64,000 bases of DNA from Pseudogulbenkiania ferrooxidans 2002 (GCF_000174355.1 NZ_ACIS01000003.1:372001-436000), one strand, 5' to 3'; counted from the first letter of the stretch, positions 8,760 through 17,619 are shown. Numbers and translations: made by a program. Notes: generated by a model from the sequence alone, not told the origin.

Positions 8760-9633
8760 CGTCCGACACCGGCCCTCCCCCCGGCGGCGCGGTCGTCAGG
8801 CGATGGCCGGCGACGGCCGGAAACACTGCCTTGACGTCATCCGGCAATACGTAATCGCGCCCCTCCAGCAAAGCCCAGGCCCGCGCGGCAGCCACCAAGG
8901 CCAGCCCGGCGCGCGGGCTCAGCCCCTGGGCGAAACGGCGCCCCTGCCGGGTGGCCTGGAGCAGCGCCAGGACATAATCGGCCAGTGCCGGACTCACGGT
9001 CAGCCGGCTGGCCTGCGCCTGCAATTGCAGCAACGGCAGCGGCTCCAGGGCCGGAACCAGTTCCTCCATTACCCGGCGCCGCTCCTCACCGAGTAGCAAG
9101 GCCCGCTCCGCCTGTGGGGGCGGGTAACCCAATCCGATACGCATCAGGAAGCGGTCCATTTGCGACTCGGGCAAGGGGAACGTGCCAACCTGCTCGAGCG
9201 GGTTCTGGGTAGCGATGACGAAAAACGGCTGCGGTAAAGGATGTGTCTCGCCGTCCACCGATACCTGACGCTCCTCCATCGCCTCCAGCAAGGCCGACTG
9301 CACCTTGGGCGAGGCCCGGTTGATTTCGTCGGCGAGCAGCACCTGGGCGAAGACCGGGCCGCGGTGAAAGCGGAAGGTGCCGGTTTCGCGCTCGAAGATG
9401 TTGACGCCGACGATATCGGCCGGCAACAGGTCGCTGGTGAATTGGACGCGCCGGTAGTCTAGCCCGAGCACATGCGCCAGCCCCTGCGCCAGCGTGGTCT
9501 TGCCAACCCCCGGCACATCCTCGATCAGCAGGTGGCCGCGGGCGACCAGGCAGGCCAGCGCCAGCTTGATGGCATCGCTCTTGCCGAGCAACAACGCATT
9601 TAGTTGACGATAAGCAAAGGCGAGAGATTGCAT
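8719..9633 (-). CDS. MoxR-family AAA+ ATPase
   Basis: A 304-aa chaperone-type ATPase with Walker A (DVPGVGKTTLAQ), the MoxR signature LLPADIVGVNIFE, Walker B (VLLADEINRASPKVQ), sensor 1 (FFVIATQNP) and an arginine finger region (FPLPESQMDRFLMR). It is the first gene of the moxR-DUF58-tgpA operon. An ATG at 9633 is preferred; a TTG at 9663 would add ten residues without homology support. The divergent gene is a histone-deacetylase-like enzyme. Confidence 0.92.
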   Translation of the reverse strand: MQSLAFAYRQLNALLLGKSDAIKLALACLVARGHLLIEDVPGVGKTTLAQGLAHVLGLDYRRVQFTSDLLPADIVGVNIFERETGTFRFHRGPVFAQVLLADEINRASPKVQSALLEAMEERQVSVDGETHPLPQPFFVIATQNPLEQVGTFPLPESQMDRFLMRIGLGYPPPQAERALLLGEERRRVMEELVPALEPLPLLQLQAQASRLTVSPALADYVLALLQATRQGRRFAQGLSPRAGLALVAAARAWALLEGRDYVLPDDVKAVFPAVAGHRLTTAPPGGGPVSDDELAALVAGVAIP

Positions 9634-9707
9634 TTCCGGGAGGTTCCGAGCACTATTTATCAAAAAGTCATAGATTGCGTCCCATTCTACGCAACAAGGA
9701 AACGCTC

Positions 9708-10667
9708 GTGTTCAACTGGCTGAAAAACCGCCTGCCGCACAACGGACTGACCGCCTACATCACCCATTCCGACTGCCTGCTGCACAATATGGGGGTCGGC
9801 CATCCGGAATGTCCGGAGAGGCTTACCGCCATTCGCGACCAACTGATGGCGTCGCAGCTATTCGATTTCCTGCAGGAGGTGGAGGCGCCGCTGGTCACCG
9901 ACCAGCAGCTGGCGCGCATCCATCCGCCCCGCTACGTCGAATACATCGAATCCTGCGCGCCCGCGGTCGGCACTTTCCGTATCGACCCCGACACCGCGAT
10001 GTCGGCGGGCACGCTGCCGGCTGCGCTCCGTGCTGCCGGCGCCGTGGTCAAGGCGGTGGACCTGCTGTGCGAGGGCAAGGCGCCCAACGCCTTCTGCGCC
10101 GTGCGCCCGCCCGGCCACCATGCCGAGAGCGACCGCTCCATGGGCTTCTGCTTCTTCAACAACCTGGCCGTCGGCGTGGCCCATGCTTTGTCTTACTACA
10201 AGCTGGAGCGGGTCGCCATCATCGACTTCGACGTGCACCATGGCAACGGCACCGAGCAGATCTTCCGTGACGATCCACGGGTGATGATGGTGTCGACGTT
10301 CCAGCATCCGTTCTACCCCTACTGCGGCGACCAGCCGCTCGGCCCCAACATGCACAACGTGCCGCTCAAGGCCGGGAGCGGCGGGCGCGAATTCCGCGAG
10401 GCGGTGGAAAACGTCTGGCTGCCGGCACTGCACCAGTTCCAGCCGCAGATGCTGTTCATCTCGGCCGGCTTCGACGCGCACCGCGAGGACGACATGGGAT
10501 CGCTGGGACTGGTGGAGGCGGATTACGAGTGGGTGACGCGGCAGTTGATGGCGGTGGCCGCACAACACGCCGAGGGCCGCATCGTCTCGGTGCTGGAAGG
10601 CGGCTACGACCTGTCGGCACTGGCGCGCAGCGTGGTGGCGCACCTGCGGGTGCTGTCGGAGGGATAG
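9708..10667 (+). CDS. Histone deacetylase family protein
   Basis: A 319-aa zinc amidohydrolase of the acetoin utilization / acetylpolyamine deacetylase type. It contains RPPGHHAESDRSMGFCFFNN with the catalytic His pair, the zinc-site motif IDFDVHHGNGTEQIF, SAGFDAHREDDMG with the second Asp ligand, and LEGGYDLSAL. The bacterial substrate cannot be told from sequence; acetylated polyamines or small amides are likely. GTG at 9708 is chosen because AAGGAA lies 7 bases upstream; a TTG at 9675 has no ribosome site. A terminator follows. Confidence 0.9.
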   Translation: MFNWLKNRLPHNGLTAYITHSDCLLHNMGVGHPECPERLTAIRDQLMASQLFDFLQEVEAPLVTDQQLARIHPPRYVEYIESCAPAVGTFRIDPDTAMSAGTLPAALRAAGAVVKAVDLLCEGKAPNAFCAVRPPGHHAESDRSMGFCFFNNLAVGVAHALSYYKLERVAIIDFDVHHGNGTEQIFRDDPRVMMVSTFQHPFYPYCGDQPLGPNMHNVPLKAGSGGREFREAVENVWLPALHQFQPQMLFISAGFDAHREDDMGSLGLVEADYEWVTRQLMAVAAQHAEGRIVSVLEGGYDLSALARSVVAHLRVLSEG

Positions 10668-10702
10668 GCGCCGGACCGGACCCTCTACGCGTTGCAGACA
10701 TG

Positions 10703-10729
10703 AAAAAGCCGACATTACGTCGGCTTTTT
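10703..10729. terminator. Bidirectional terminator between the HDAC-like gene and plsY
   Basis: Stem AAAAAGCCGAC/GTCGGCTTTTT with loop ATTAC and T-runs on both strands, placed between two converging genes. Confidence 0.85.
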
Positions 10730-10741
10730 TCATCCTGACAG

Positions 10742-11386
10742 TTACTGTCCGCCGAATCCGTTGCCGGCTGAGCCGTCGGCCTTCTCGCCGATCTTGCCCT
10801 CCTGCCCGGTCAGCAGCTTGATCAGGTTGGACTTGTGACGATGCACCACCAGAATGGCGATGATGATGGAACTGCCGAAGTAGACGCTGTGCGGCCCGAC
10901 GATGAAGAAAGCGTAGACCGGGGCCAATACCGCTGCAGTCAGCGCCGACAGCGAGGAAATCTTCACTACGACGGCCATGAACAGCCAGGTGGCCACGGCG
11001 GCCAGCGCCAGCCACAGGTTGAAACCAAACAGCACGCCCACGGCGGTGGCAACCCCCTTGCCGCCTTTGAAGCCGAAGAATACCGGCCACATGTGACCAA
11101 CCAGTACCGCGATGGCGGCCATGCCCACCGCCTGCTCGCCCAGGCCATAACGCGGGCCGAGCCACTGCGTCAGCGCCACCGCCACCCAGCCCTTGATGCC
11201 GTCGCCCAGCAGGGTCAGCACGGCGGCCAGCTTCTTGCCGCTGCGCAACACGTTGGTGGCCCCCGGGTTGCCGGAGCCGTAGGAGCGCGGGTCGGCCATG
11301 CCCATCAGGCGGCTGACGATCACGGCGAAAGACAGCGAACCGATAAGGTAGGCCGCCACGAGAAAAGCAAAAGCTGTCGTGGTCAT
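10742..11386 (-). CDS. plsY: Glycerol-3-phosphate acyltransferase PlsY
   Basis: Transfers acyl groups from acyl-phosphate to glycerol 3-phosphate, the first step of phospholipid synthesis, in the inner membrane. The 214-aa product has about five hydrophobic segments and the conserved cytosolic loops SGNPGATNVLR and GFKGGKGVATAVGV. A longer reading starting at 11458 would add 24 residues overlapping the folB start; the ATG at 11386 (MTTTAFAFLVAAYLIGS) fits the family start. It diverges from folB over 71 bases, an arrangement common in beta- and gamma-proteobacteria. Confidence 0.96.
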   Translation of the reverse strand: MTTTAFAFLVAAYLIGSLSFAVIVSRLMGMADPRSYGSGNPGATNVLRSGKKLAAVLTLLGDGIKGWVAVALTQWLGPRYGLGEQAVGMAAIAVLVGHMWPVFFGFKGGKGVATAVGVLFGFNLWLALAAVATWLFMAVVVKISSLSALTAAVLAPVYAFFIVGPHSVYFGSSIIIAILVVHRHKSNLIKLLTGQEGKIGEKADGSAGNGFGGQ

Positions 11387-11457
11387 CGTATATCCACTAA
11401 AATGCAAGACTTCGAATTTTACGGTATCAGGCGGCAATCCCCAACTGCCGCGCTCCA

Positions 11458-11817
11458 ATGGACATCATCTTCTTGCGCGAGGTGCGCGCCGACACCGTCA
11501 TCGGCGTCTACGAATGGGAGCGGCAAGCCCCGCAAGTCATCGAAATCGATCTGGAAATCGGCATCCCGAGCGAAGTGCCGTGCCATAGCGACGATATCGG
11601 CGATACCATTCATTACGGCGTGGTGGTCGAACGCCTGCGCAAGGCGCTAGCCGAGCAGCATTTCCTGCTGATCGAGGCGCTGGCGGAATACATCGCCAAG
11701 GTCATCCGCGAGGATTTCGGCGCGCCATGGGTCAAGGTTTCGGTAACCAAGCTCGGCATTTTGCCGGGAGTAAAACAGGTCGGGGTCATGATAGAGCGCG
11801 GCCACCGGCCGCACTGA
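11458..11817 (+). CDS. folB: Dihydroneopterin aldolase
   Basis: Converts 7,8-dihydroneopterin to 6-hydroxymethyl-dihydropterin and glycolaldehyde in folate synthesis. The 119-aa product shows the family pattern: MDIIFLREVRADTVIGVYEW with the catalytic Glu of GVYEWER, and the C-terminal lysine in VTKLGILPGVKQVGVMIER. Length is typical. It diverges from plsY and is followed by a terminator 13 bases after its stop. Confidence 0.95.
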   Translation: MDIIFLREVRADTVIGVYEWERQAPQVIEIDLEIGIPSEVPCHSDDIGDTIHYGVVVERLRKALAEQHFLLIEALAEYIAKVIREDFGAPWVKVSVTKLGILPGVKQVGVMIERGHRPH

Positions 11818-11830
11818 TCCCGGCAAAGGC

Positions 11831-11852
11831 AACGGCCCGCATGCGGGCCGTT
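11831..11852 (+). terminator. Intrinsic terminator after folB
   Basis: Stem AACGGCCCGC/GCGGGCCGTT with a very short apex and TTTTTT tail. Confidence 0.85.
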
Positions 11853-11886
11853 TTTTGTTGGCACAAGGTGTTGTGCTGATCATTCG

Positions 11887-12195
11887 TTACCACTGCCACT
11901 TCAAGCGCAACTCTGTCTGGTGCTTGGTGACCTTGAGCGACAGGCGGGTATCCTCGTCGAGACGCCAGCTAGGCCGCAGATCGAGACTTTGCCCGCCAGG
12001 CGAATCGATCCGCTCCAGGGCAAACGCGCCCGAGCGCAGCACCACCGTCTCGGTGGCGGCAACCCGGCTTTCGCTCTTGCCGGCATAGGCCGCTCCCGGC
12101 GTTGCGCACATCCACGCGCCCTCGGGACATTTCGCCAGTGCCGGCATGGCAAAACAGCCGCACAGCACAGAGATCCAGCACAACGAGTATTTCAT
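11887..12195 (-). CDS. Small exported protein of unknown function
   Basis: A 102-aa frame starting MKYSLCWISVLCGCFAMPAL, a clear Sec signal peptide with a likely cleavage after ALA. The mature part of about 80 residues has two Cys close together (KCPEGAWMC) and a basic C-terminus ending KWQW. AGGA lies 8 bases before the ATG. I do not recognise a family. The mature protein is short and beta-rich in appearance and could be a periplasmic binding or inhibitor-like protein, but that is a guess. It ends 35 bases from the folB terminator. Confidence 0.65.
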   Translation of the reverse strand: MKYSLCWISVLCGCFAMPALAKCPEGAWMCATPGAAYAGKSESRVAATETVVLRSGAFALERIDSPGGQSLDLRPSWRLDEDTRLSLKVTKHQTELRLKWQW

Positions 12196-12293
12196 GGCGA
12201 TCGTCCTGCAAGGTCGACGGAAAGCCGCTACTCATATCAGCATGGATCATCCCTAAATTCATTCAAGAAGTTATTTCATCTTCAATTATTCGT

Positions 12294-12680
12294 TTATTCT
12301 TGCTGATTGCGCATGAAGTCGGCGGTATTGAAAAAGGCCTCCAGCAGCTTCTCTTTCAGCGCTTCCTCCACCACCAGGTCGGCAATGGCACGACTCATGC
12401 AGGACATCCACTGATCACGAGCGACGCTGTCGACCGGAAATGGCATGTGCCGGGCACGCAGACGCGGATGGCCATACTTTTCGATGTACAACGAGGGGCC
12501 GCCGAGCCAGCCCGACAGAAACATGTAGAGTTTGTCGCGCGACTCGGTCAGGTCGGCCGGATGCATGTCGCGCAGCGCTTTCACGGAGGGGTCGCTGTCC
12601 ATGATGTCGTAGAAGCGGTCGGTCAGCCAGCGCACCACGCCGGCTCCGCCCAACAGTTGAAAGGGGGTCATGTCCTGCAT
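12294..12680 (-). CDS. Group II truncated haemoglobin
   Basis: A 128-aa haem protein of the trHbO/YjbI type. Seen are the B-helix Tyr (RFYDIMDSDP), the proximal His in the segment EKYGHPRLRARHMPFPV and the G8 Trp (RDQWMSCM), all group II features. Such proteins bind oxygen or nitric oxide; a protective or redox role is usual but unproven here. AGGAT sits 6 bases before the chosen ATG. It stands alone between the small exported protein and dadA on the same strand. Confidence 0.88.
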   Translation of the reverse strand: MQDMTPFQLLGGAGVVRWLTDRFYDIMDSDPSVKALRDMHPADLTESRDKLYMFLSGWLGGPSLYIEKYGHPRLRARHMPFPVDSVARDQWMSCMSRAIADLVVEEALKEKLLEAFFNTADFMRNQQE

Positions 12681-12754
12681 CGTTCTATCCTGCCAAGTTG
12701 CGCTGCCATGGCAATCGACCTCGCCTGTGCGTCACAAGCCAGGCCAGTGCCTCA

Positions 12755-14014
12755 TCAGCAGCCGGTAAAAGGAAAATCCAGTGGCGGGCGGCGCCCACCG
12801 ATGATGTCGGCCAGCGCCCGCCCCGAGCCCGGACCTTCAGTCCAGCCCAGCGTGCCATGGCCGGTGTTCAGATAAAGACTGGGGTAGCGGGTACGCCCGA
12901 TCAGCGGCACATTGCCCGGCGAGGCGGGCCGCAGACCGGTCCAGTACTGAACCTCCCCTTCCCAGTCGCACGCATCAGGAAACAACGCCCGCGCGCGTTG
13001 CACCAGTAGGCCGCAGCGTACCGGGTTGAGTGTTGAGGAGTAACCGGCGAGTTCGGCGGTGCCGGCCACGCGCAAGCGGTCTCCCAGCCGTGACATGAAG
13101 ACCTTGTAGCTTTCCTCTGTGAGCGCCACCGTGGGCGCCGCCGCGGGCTCGCGGATGGGCAGTGTGACCGAATAGCCCTTGGCGGGATACACCGGCAGCG
13201 CGAGACCGACGCTGCGCGCAATCGGTGTGCTGTAACTGCCCAGCGCTAGCACGTAGGCATCGGCGCGCACCGTCTCGAAGTAGCCATCCGGGCGAGTCAC
13301 CGACACCCCGGCGACGTCGCCGCCTTCGGCCAACAAGGCGTTGATGCGGGTGGAAAAGCGAAACTCCACGCCCAAGGCCGCTGCGGCCGCAGCCAGCCCC
13401 GACGTGAATTTGTGGATATCGCCGGACTGATCGCTGTCGCAGTAGCAGGCCGCCGCAATGCGGTCGGCACTGGCGGCCAGGGCAGGCTCGATCCGCAGCA
13501 GCTCGGTGCGCGAAATCTCCCGTTTGTCGACGCCGAACTCGCGCATGGTTTCGGCCGCGCGCAAGGCTTGTTCCAGATCCCGGCGGGACTCGAACAGCGT
13601 CACGATACCGCGCGCCAGGTGATCGAAGGCGATGCCGGTTTCCTCGCGGATCAGCGCGAAGGTGTCGCGGCTGAAGCGCCCCAGCGCCAGCATGCACAGC
13701 ATGTTGCGATGCGCGCGTTGCGGCAGGCATTCGCGCAGAAAGCGTAGCGCAAAGGCCCACTGGGCGCTGTCGAAGCGCGGCCGGTACAGCAGCGGAGCAT
13801 CTTCCCGCAGCAACCACTTGAACACTTTCCATGGGGTGGACGGCTGCGCCCACGGCTCGGAGTGGCTTACCGAGATCTGTCCGCCATTGGCGAAACTGGT
13901 CTCGCGCGCCGGACCGGTCGCCCGCTCCAGCACCACCACCTCGTGCCCGTCACGCGCCAGGAACCAGGCCGTCGAGACGCCGATGATGCCCGCCCCCAAC
14001 ACCACCACCTTCAT
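12755..14014 (-). CDS. dadA: D-amino acid dehydrogenase
   Basis: FAD enzyme oxidising D-amino acids, chiefly D-alanine, to 2-oxo acids and feeding electrons to the respiratory chain at the inner membrane. The 419-aa product begins with the dinucleotide-binding MKVVVLGAGIIGVSTAWFLA, then ERATGPARETSFANGG, and ends with the FAD-binding YLNTGHGTLGWTEGPGSGR. The usual partner alanine racemase (dadX) is not beside it. Length matches the family. Confidence 0.95.
   Translation of the reverse strand: MKVVVLGAGIIGVSTAWFLARDGHEVVVLERATGPARETSFANGGQISVSHSEPWAQPSTPWKVFKWLLREDAPLLYRPRFDSAQWAFALRFLRECLPQRAHRNMLCMLALGRFSRDTFALIREETGIAFDHLARGIVTLFESRRDLEQALRAAETMREFGVDKREISRTELLRIEPALAASADRIAAACYCDSDQSGDIHKFTSGLAAAAAALGVEFRFSTRINALLAEGGDVAGVSVTRPDGYFETVRADAYVLALGSYSTPIARSVGLALPVYPAKGYSVTLPIREPAAAPTVALTEESYKVFMSRLGDRLRVAGTAELAGYSSTLNPVRCGLLVQRARALFPDACDWEGEVQYWTGLRPASPGNVPLIGRTRYPSLYLNTGHGTLGWTEGPGSGRALADIIGGRRPPLDFPFTGC
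13325..13334 (+). repeat. TTCGGCCAAC motif copy
   Basis: Exact 10-mer inside dadA; the coding strand reads TTG GCC GAA (Leu-Ala-Glu). Confidence 0.7.
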
Positions 14015-14096
14015 CGTAGAACCCCGTTCACGATAGCAAAGAGGGTGGCATGTCCGCCGGGTACGGCCCGGGCCCTAGGGCGGCGCGGGCACATGT

Positions 14097-14963
14097 TCAA
14101 GCCGAACGGCCGGCGCCATTGGCGGCCAGCTCGTACACGGTCTTGCCGCGCAACTTGAACAGGTCGGCGGCAAAATAGAAGTTTTCGGAATGACCGACGA
14201 ACAGCAGGCCATCCGGCTTCAGCAACGGCGCGAACTTTTTCAGTACGGCGAGCTGGGTATCGCGATCGAAATAGATCATCACGTTGCGGCAGAAGATGGC
14301 ATCGTACTGCTTGCGCAGGGGCCAGGTGCTGTCGATCAGGTTGAGGCGCGAGAAGCTGATCATGCTGCGCAAGGCGGCCTTGGCCTGGTAGCTGCCGTCG
14401 CCCTGCTTGTCAAAAAAACGCGTGGCATGCCCAGCCGGCAGACGTGCAATTTTGTCAGCGGGGTAAATGCCCTTGCGGCCGGTTTCCAGCACCGTGGTAT
14501 CGAGATCGGTGGCGGTGATCGACACGCGCGCGCCCGGCACGCTCTCCAGCGCCGTCATCGCGATCGAGTACGGCTCCTCGCCGGTCGAGGCCGCGGCGCA
14601 CCAGATGGCGAGTTCCCCCCCCTGCTGTGCCTTCTTTTTCAGGTGCTCGGAGAGAATGGGAAAATGGTGTTCTTCACGAAAGAAGAACGTCAGGTTGGTC
14701 GTCAGCGCATTGACGAACTGCTCGAACTCCCGGCGTCCGGAGGCGGACTCGAGTTGGTCGAGGTAAGCGGCAAAGCTGGAGAGCTTCAGTTCACGGATGC
14801 GCCGCACCAGGCGACCGTACACCATGTCCTTCTTGGAAGGATTCAGGGCAATGCCGGCTTCGCGGTAGATCAGCTTGCGGATGCGTTCGAAATCGGCATC
14901 ATTGAAGGCGAATTCACGCGTGTACTCGACCTTGGGCAGGGCAATCGATGGCAGCTTGATCAT
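14097..14963 (-). CDS. cheR: CheR-type protein-glutamate O-methyltransferase
   Basis: Methylates glutamates of chemoreceptors using S-adenosylmethionine. The 288-aa product has the all-alpha N-terminal domain, the family motif TNLTFFFREEHHF, the SAM-binding AASTGEEPYSIAM and ATDLDTTVLETGRKGIY, then FCRNVMIYFD. No other chemotaxis gene is nearby, so it is an orphan. ATG 14963 is used; a GTG at 14972 adds three residues. The start lies only about ten bases after the U-tract of the erpA terminator, so there is almost no room for its own promoter. Confidence 0.93.
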   Translation of the reverse strand: MIKLPSIALPKVEYTREFAFNDADFERIRKLIYREAGIALNPSKKDMVYGRLVRRIRELKLSSFAAYLDQLESASGRREFEQFVNALTTNLTFFFREEHHFPILSEHLKKKAQQGGELAIWCAAASTGEEPYSIAMTALESVPGARVSITATDLDTTVLETGRKGIYPADKIARLPAGHATRFFDKQGDGSYQAKAALRSMISFSRLNLIDSTWPLRKQYDAIFCRNVMIYFDRDTQLAVLKKFAPLLKPDGLLFVGHSENFYFAADLFKLRGKTVYELAANGAGRSA

Positions 14964-14973
14964 GAAATCCACA

Positions 14974-15000
14974 TAAAAAAACCCGGGCGGAAGCCCGGGT
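14974..15000 (-). terminator. Intrinsic terminator after erpA
   Basis: Minus-strand stem ACCCGGGC/GCCCGGGT (14981-15000) with a four-base loop, followed by seven T residues ending about ten bases before the cheR start codon. Confidence 0.85.
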
Positions 15001-15020
15001 CTTATCTTAGCGTGGATTGC

Positions 15021-15371
15021 TTATACCGAGAAGGACGAGCCACAGCCGCAGGTGGTCTCGGCGTTCGGATTGCGAATCACGAACTGCGAGCCTTCCAGGC
15101 TTTCCTGGTAGTCGATCTCGGCGCCGACCAGATACTGGTAGCTCATCGGGTCGACCAGAAAGGTGACGCCTTCGCGCTCGATGGCGGTATCGTCTTCGTT
15201 GACGATTTCATCGAAGGTGAAGCCGTACTGGAAACCGGAACAGCCACCGCCGGTCACGAAGACGCGCAGTTTCAGGTCCGGATTGCCTTCTTCCGCCACC
15301 AGGTCGCGCACCTTGGAGCAGGCGCTGTCGGTGAACGCGATCGGGCTCGGCATTTCGGTCGTAGCAGTCAT
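15021..15371 (-). CDS. erpA: Iron-sulfur cluster insertion protein ErpA
   Basis: A-type carrier that delivers [4Fe-4S] or [2Fe-2S] clusters to target enzymes, such as those for isoprenoid synthesis and respiration. The 116-aa product carries the three conserved cysteines in [11 protein letters not shown] and [11 protein letters not shown], and the length is typical of ErpA. It lies downstream of argC on the same strand, a linkage I associate with Neisseriales. The 178-base gap upstream probably contains its own promoter, but no convincing hexamer pair was found. Confidence 0.95.
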   Translation of the reverse strand: MTATTEMPSPIAFTDSACSKVRDLVAEEGNPDLKLRVFVTGGGCSGFQYGFTFDEIVNEDDTAIEREGVTFLVDPMSYQYLVGAEIDYQESLEGSQFVIRNPNAETTCGCGSSFSV

Positions 15372-15550
15372 TTTTTACCTCACAAAACAAACAAATGCCG
15401 TCAGCACGGCTTTCATCCTACTATTTTAGTCGGATATTAGGCCGGCTGGCCAGTTTTCAATACGGCAGGTGGGTGCAAAAGCCGCACCCCATATCCACGG
15501 CGGCGAAAAAGCCTCCGACTGCTGACGTGTCCCTGCCCTGTCAGCCGTAC

Positions 15551-16594
15551 TTACGGCAACAAGGGGACGATATCGAGACCGGCGTTTTCCGGCTGGCCAA
15601 ACATCAGGTTCATCACCTGCACCGCCTGGCCGGAAGCCCCCTTGACCAGGTTGTCCTCGACCACCAACACGATCAGCAGGTCGCCGTTACCCGGGCGATG
15701 CAGCGCGATGCGTGCGGTGTTGGAGCCGCGTACCGAGCGCGTCTCGGGATGGCTGCCGGCCGGCAGCACGTCGACGAACGGTTCAGCGGCGAAACGCTGC
15801 TCGAACAAGGCCTGGAAGTCGGTAGCGCTGGCTTCGGGGCGGATGCGCGCGTAGATCGTGGAATGGATGCCGCGGATCATCGGGGTCAGATGCGGCACGA
15901 AGGTCAGCTTGACCGGTGCGCCGTGGATCGCCGACAGACCCTGCATGATCTCAGGCGAGTGGCGGTGCCCCTTGACGGCGTAGGCCTTGAAGTTGTCGCC
16001 GGCCTCGGCCAGCAGCGTGCCGACCTCGGCCTTGCGGCCGGCCCCAGACACGCCGGACTTGCAGTCGGCGATGAGGGTCTCGACGTCGATCAGTTGCTTG
16101 CCGCCTTCCAGGAGCGGCAGCAGGCCGAGCTGTACCGAGGTCGGGTAGCAGCCGGCCATGCCGACCAGGCGCGCGGCCTTGATCGCCTCGCGGTTGACTT
16201 CCGGCAGCCCGTACACGGCTTCGGCCAACAGGTCGGTACAGCTGTGCTCCATGGCGTACCACTGCTGGAACACGGCAGGATCCTTCAGACGGAAGTCGGC
16301 GGCCAGGTCGATCACCTTGACGCCCGCCTCCAGCAGCTCGCGCGCCTGCGCCATGGCAACACCGTGCGGGGTGGCGAAAAACACCACGTCGCACTCGGTC
16401 AGCTTGGCCTCCTCGGGAGTGGAGAAGGCAACATCGACACGACCGCGCAGGCTCGGGAACATCTCGGCCACCGGCATGCCGGCTTCCTTGCGCGAGGTTA
16501 CCGCGGTGACGTGTGCCGCCGGATGCCCGGCCAGCAGACGCAGCAGTTCCACCCCGGTGTACCCAGTGCCACCGACAATACCCACCTTGATCAT
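15551..16594 (-). CDS. argC: N-acetyl-gamma-glutamyl-phosphate reductase
   Basis: NADPH-dependent third step of arginine synthesis. The 347-aa product begins [20 protein letters not shown] (nucleotide-binding), has the catalytic cysteine in [13 protein letters not shown] and the later conserved [13 protein letters not shown] 16594 is preceded by GAGGAG seven bases upstream and is preferred over an upstream GTG-type extension reading MFYSYEELG. No other arg genes are adjacent. It carries a TTCGGCCAAC motif at 16220. Confidence 0.96.
   Translation of the reverse strand: MIKVGIVGGTGYTGVELLRLLAGHPAAHVTAVTSRKEAGMPVAEMFPSLRGRVDVAFSTPEEAKLTECDVVFFATPHGVAMAQARELLEAGVKVIDLAADFRLKDPAVFQQWYAMEHSCTDLLAEAVYGLPEVNREAIKAARLVGMAGCYPTSVQLGLLPLLEGGKQLIDVETLIADCKSGVSGAGRKAEVGTLLAEAGDNFKAYAVKGHRHSPEIMQGLSAIHGAPVKLTFVPHLTPMIRGIHSTIYARIRPEASATDFQALFEQRFAAEPFVDVLPAGSHPETRSVRGSNTARIALHRPGNGDLLIVLVVEDNLVKGASGQAVQVMNLMFGQPENAGLDIVPLLP
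16220..16229 (+). repeat. TTCGGCCAAC motif copy
   Basis: Exact 10-mer inside argC; the coding strand reads TTG GCC GAA (Leu-Ala-Glu). Confidence 0.7.
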
Positions 16595-16672
16595 GCCCAA
16601 CTCCTCGTAGCTGTAAAACAATGTCGCAAAGACGACAGTCTAAGTAGAGTAACCAGCCAACGCAACAAAACA

Positions 16673-16698
16673 AAAAAGCCACCTCGCGGTGGCTTTTT
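16673..16698 (-). terminator. Intrinsic terminator after rpsI
   Basis: Stem AAAAAGCCACC/GGTGGCTTTTT with a four-base loop; the T-run continues on the minus strand. It ends the rplM-rpsI operon 20 bases after rpsI. Confidence 0.85.
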
Positions 16699-16718
16699 CG
16701 ATCCAGTCCAGCAGCGGA

Positions 16719-17111
16719 TTAACGCTTGGAGAACTGCTTGGCGCGGCGTGCTTTACGCAGACCGACTTTCTTACGCTCGACTTCACGGGCATCGCGGGTA
16801 ACGAAGCCTGCGTGGGACAGAGCGGGCTTCAGCTCGGCGCTGAAGTCGATCAGGGCACGGGTGATGCCGTGACGGATGGCGCCGGCCTGGCCGGTTTCGC
16901 CGCCACCAAGCACGTTCACCTTGATGTCGAACGACTCGAGGTGCTCGGTCAGAGCCAGCGGCTGGCGGATCACCATGCGGCCGGTTTCACGGGCGAAGTA
17001 CTCGTCAACCGGCTTGCCGTTGACGATGATCTGGCCGGAACCCTTTTGCATGAATACACGCGCTACCGAGCTCTTGCGACGGCCGGTACCGTAATAATAT
17101 TTACCGTTCAT
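16719..17111 (-). CDS. rpsI: 30S ribosomal protein S9
   Basis: Small-subunit protein whose C-terminal tail reaches the P site. The 130-aa product starts [20 protein letters not shown], contains [15 protein letters not shown] and ends with the classic basic tail [17 protein letters not shown]. It follows rplM by 14 bases in the usual L13-S9 operon. Confidence 0.99.
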   Translation of the reverse strand: MNGKYYYGTGRRKSSVARVFMQKGSGQIIVNGKPVDEYFARETGRMVIRQPLALTEHLESFDIKVNVLGGGETGQAGAIRHGITRALIDFSAELKPALSHAGFVTRDAREVERKKVGLRKARRAKQFSKR

Positions 17112-17125
17112 CTTTTGCCTCTAAA

Positions 17126-17554
17126 TCAGAATTCCAGCACTTTCGGCTGCTGAGCAGTGTGCGGATGTTCGCTACCGGCGTATACCTTGAGCTTCTTGAT
17201 CATGGCGTAACCCAGCGGACCCTTCGGCAGCATACCCTTGACGGCTTTTTCCAGAACACGTTCCGGGAACTGGTTTTGCAGTTCGGTGAAGGAACGCTCT
17301 TTGATACCGCCCGGATAGCCGGTGTGACGGTAGTATTTCTTGTCGAGTGCCTTGGCACCGGTAACACGCAGCTTGTCGACGTTAACGACTACGATGTAGT
17401 CGCCGGTATCAACGTGCGGGGTGAATTCCGGCTTGTGCTTGCCACGCAGACGGCGGGCAACTTCGGCCGCGAGGCGACCCAGCACCTTGTCCGAGGCATC
17501 GACCACGTACCACTCGCGCTTTACTTCATGCGGCTTGGCAGAAAAGGTCTTCAT
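17126..17554 (-). CDS. rplM: 50S ribosomal protein L13
   Basis: Early-assembly large-subunit protein. The 142-aa product begins [20 protein letters not shown] and contains [20 protein letters not shown] and the GMLPKGPLG motif. It is the first gene of rplM-rpsI, transcribed from a near-consensus promoter about 35 bases upstream. Confidence 0.99.
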   Translation of the reverse strand: MKTFSAKPHEVKREWYVVDASDKVLGRLAAEVARRLRGKHKPEFTPHVDTGDYIVVVNVDKLRVTGAKALDKKYYRHTGYPGGIKERSFTELQNQFPERVLEKAVKGMLPKGPLGYAMIKKLKVYAGSEHPHTAQQPKVLEF

Positions 17555-17590
17555 GGAGCTCTTCCATCGTAAATTCTTGAAAGTTCCGGA

Positions 17591-17619
17591 TTCTATTACA
17601 GTGCCCGGGCACTGTCAAA
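17591..17619 (-). promoter_or_regulatory. Near-consensus sigma70 promoter of rplM-rpsI
   Basis: On the minus strand TTGACA (17619-17614), exactly 17 bp, then TAGAAT (17596-17591). The start would fall about 30 bases before the rplM ATG. Confidence 0.8.
17600..17615. promoter_or_regulatory. Perfect 16-bp palindrome inside the rplM promoter
   Basis: CAGTGCCCGGGCACTG lies almost entirely between the -35 and -10 boxes and overlaps the -35 by two bases. This is where a repressor or a MerR-type activator would bind. No regulator is identified. Confidence 0.45.
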
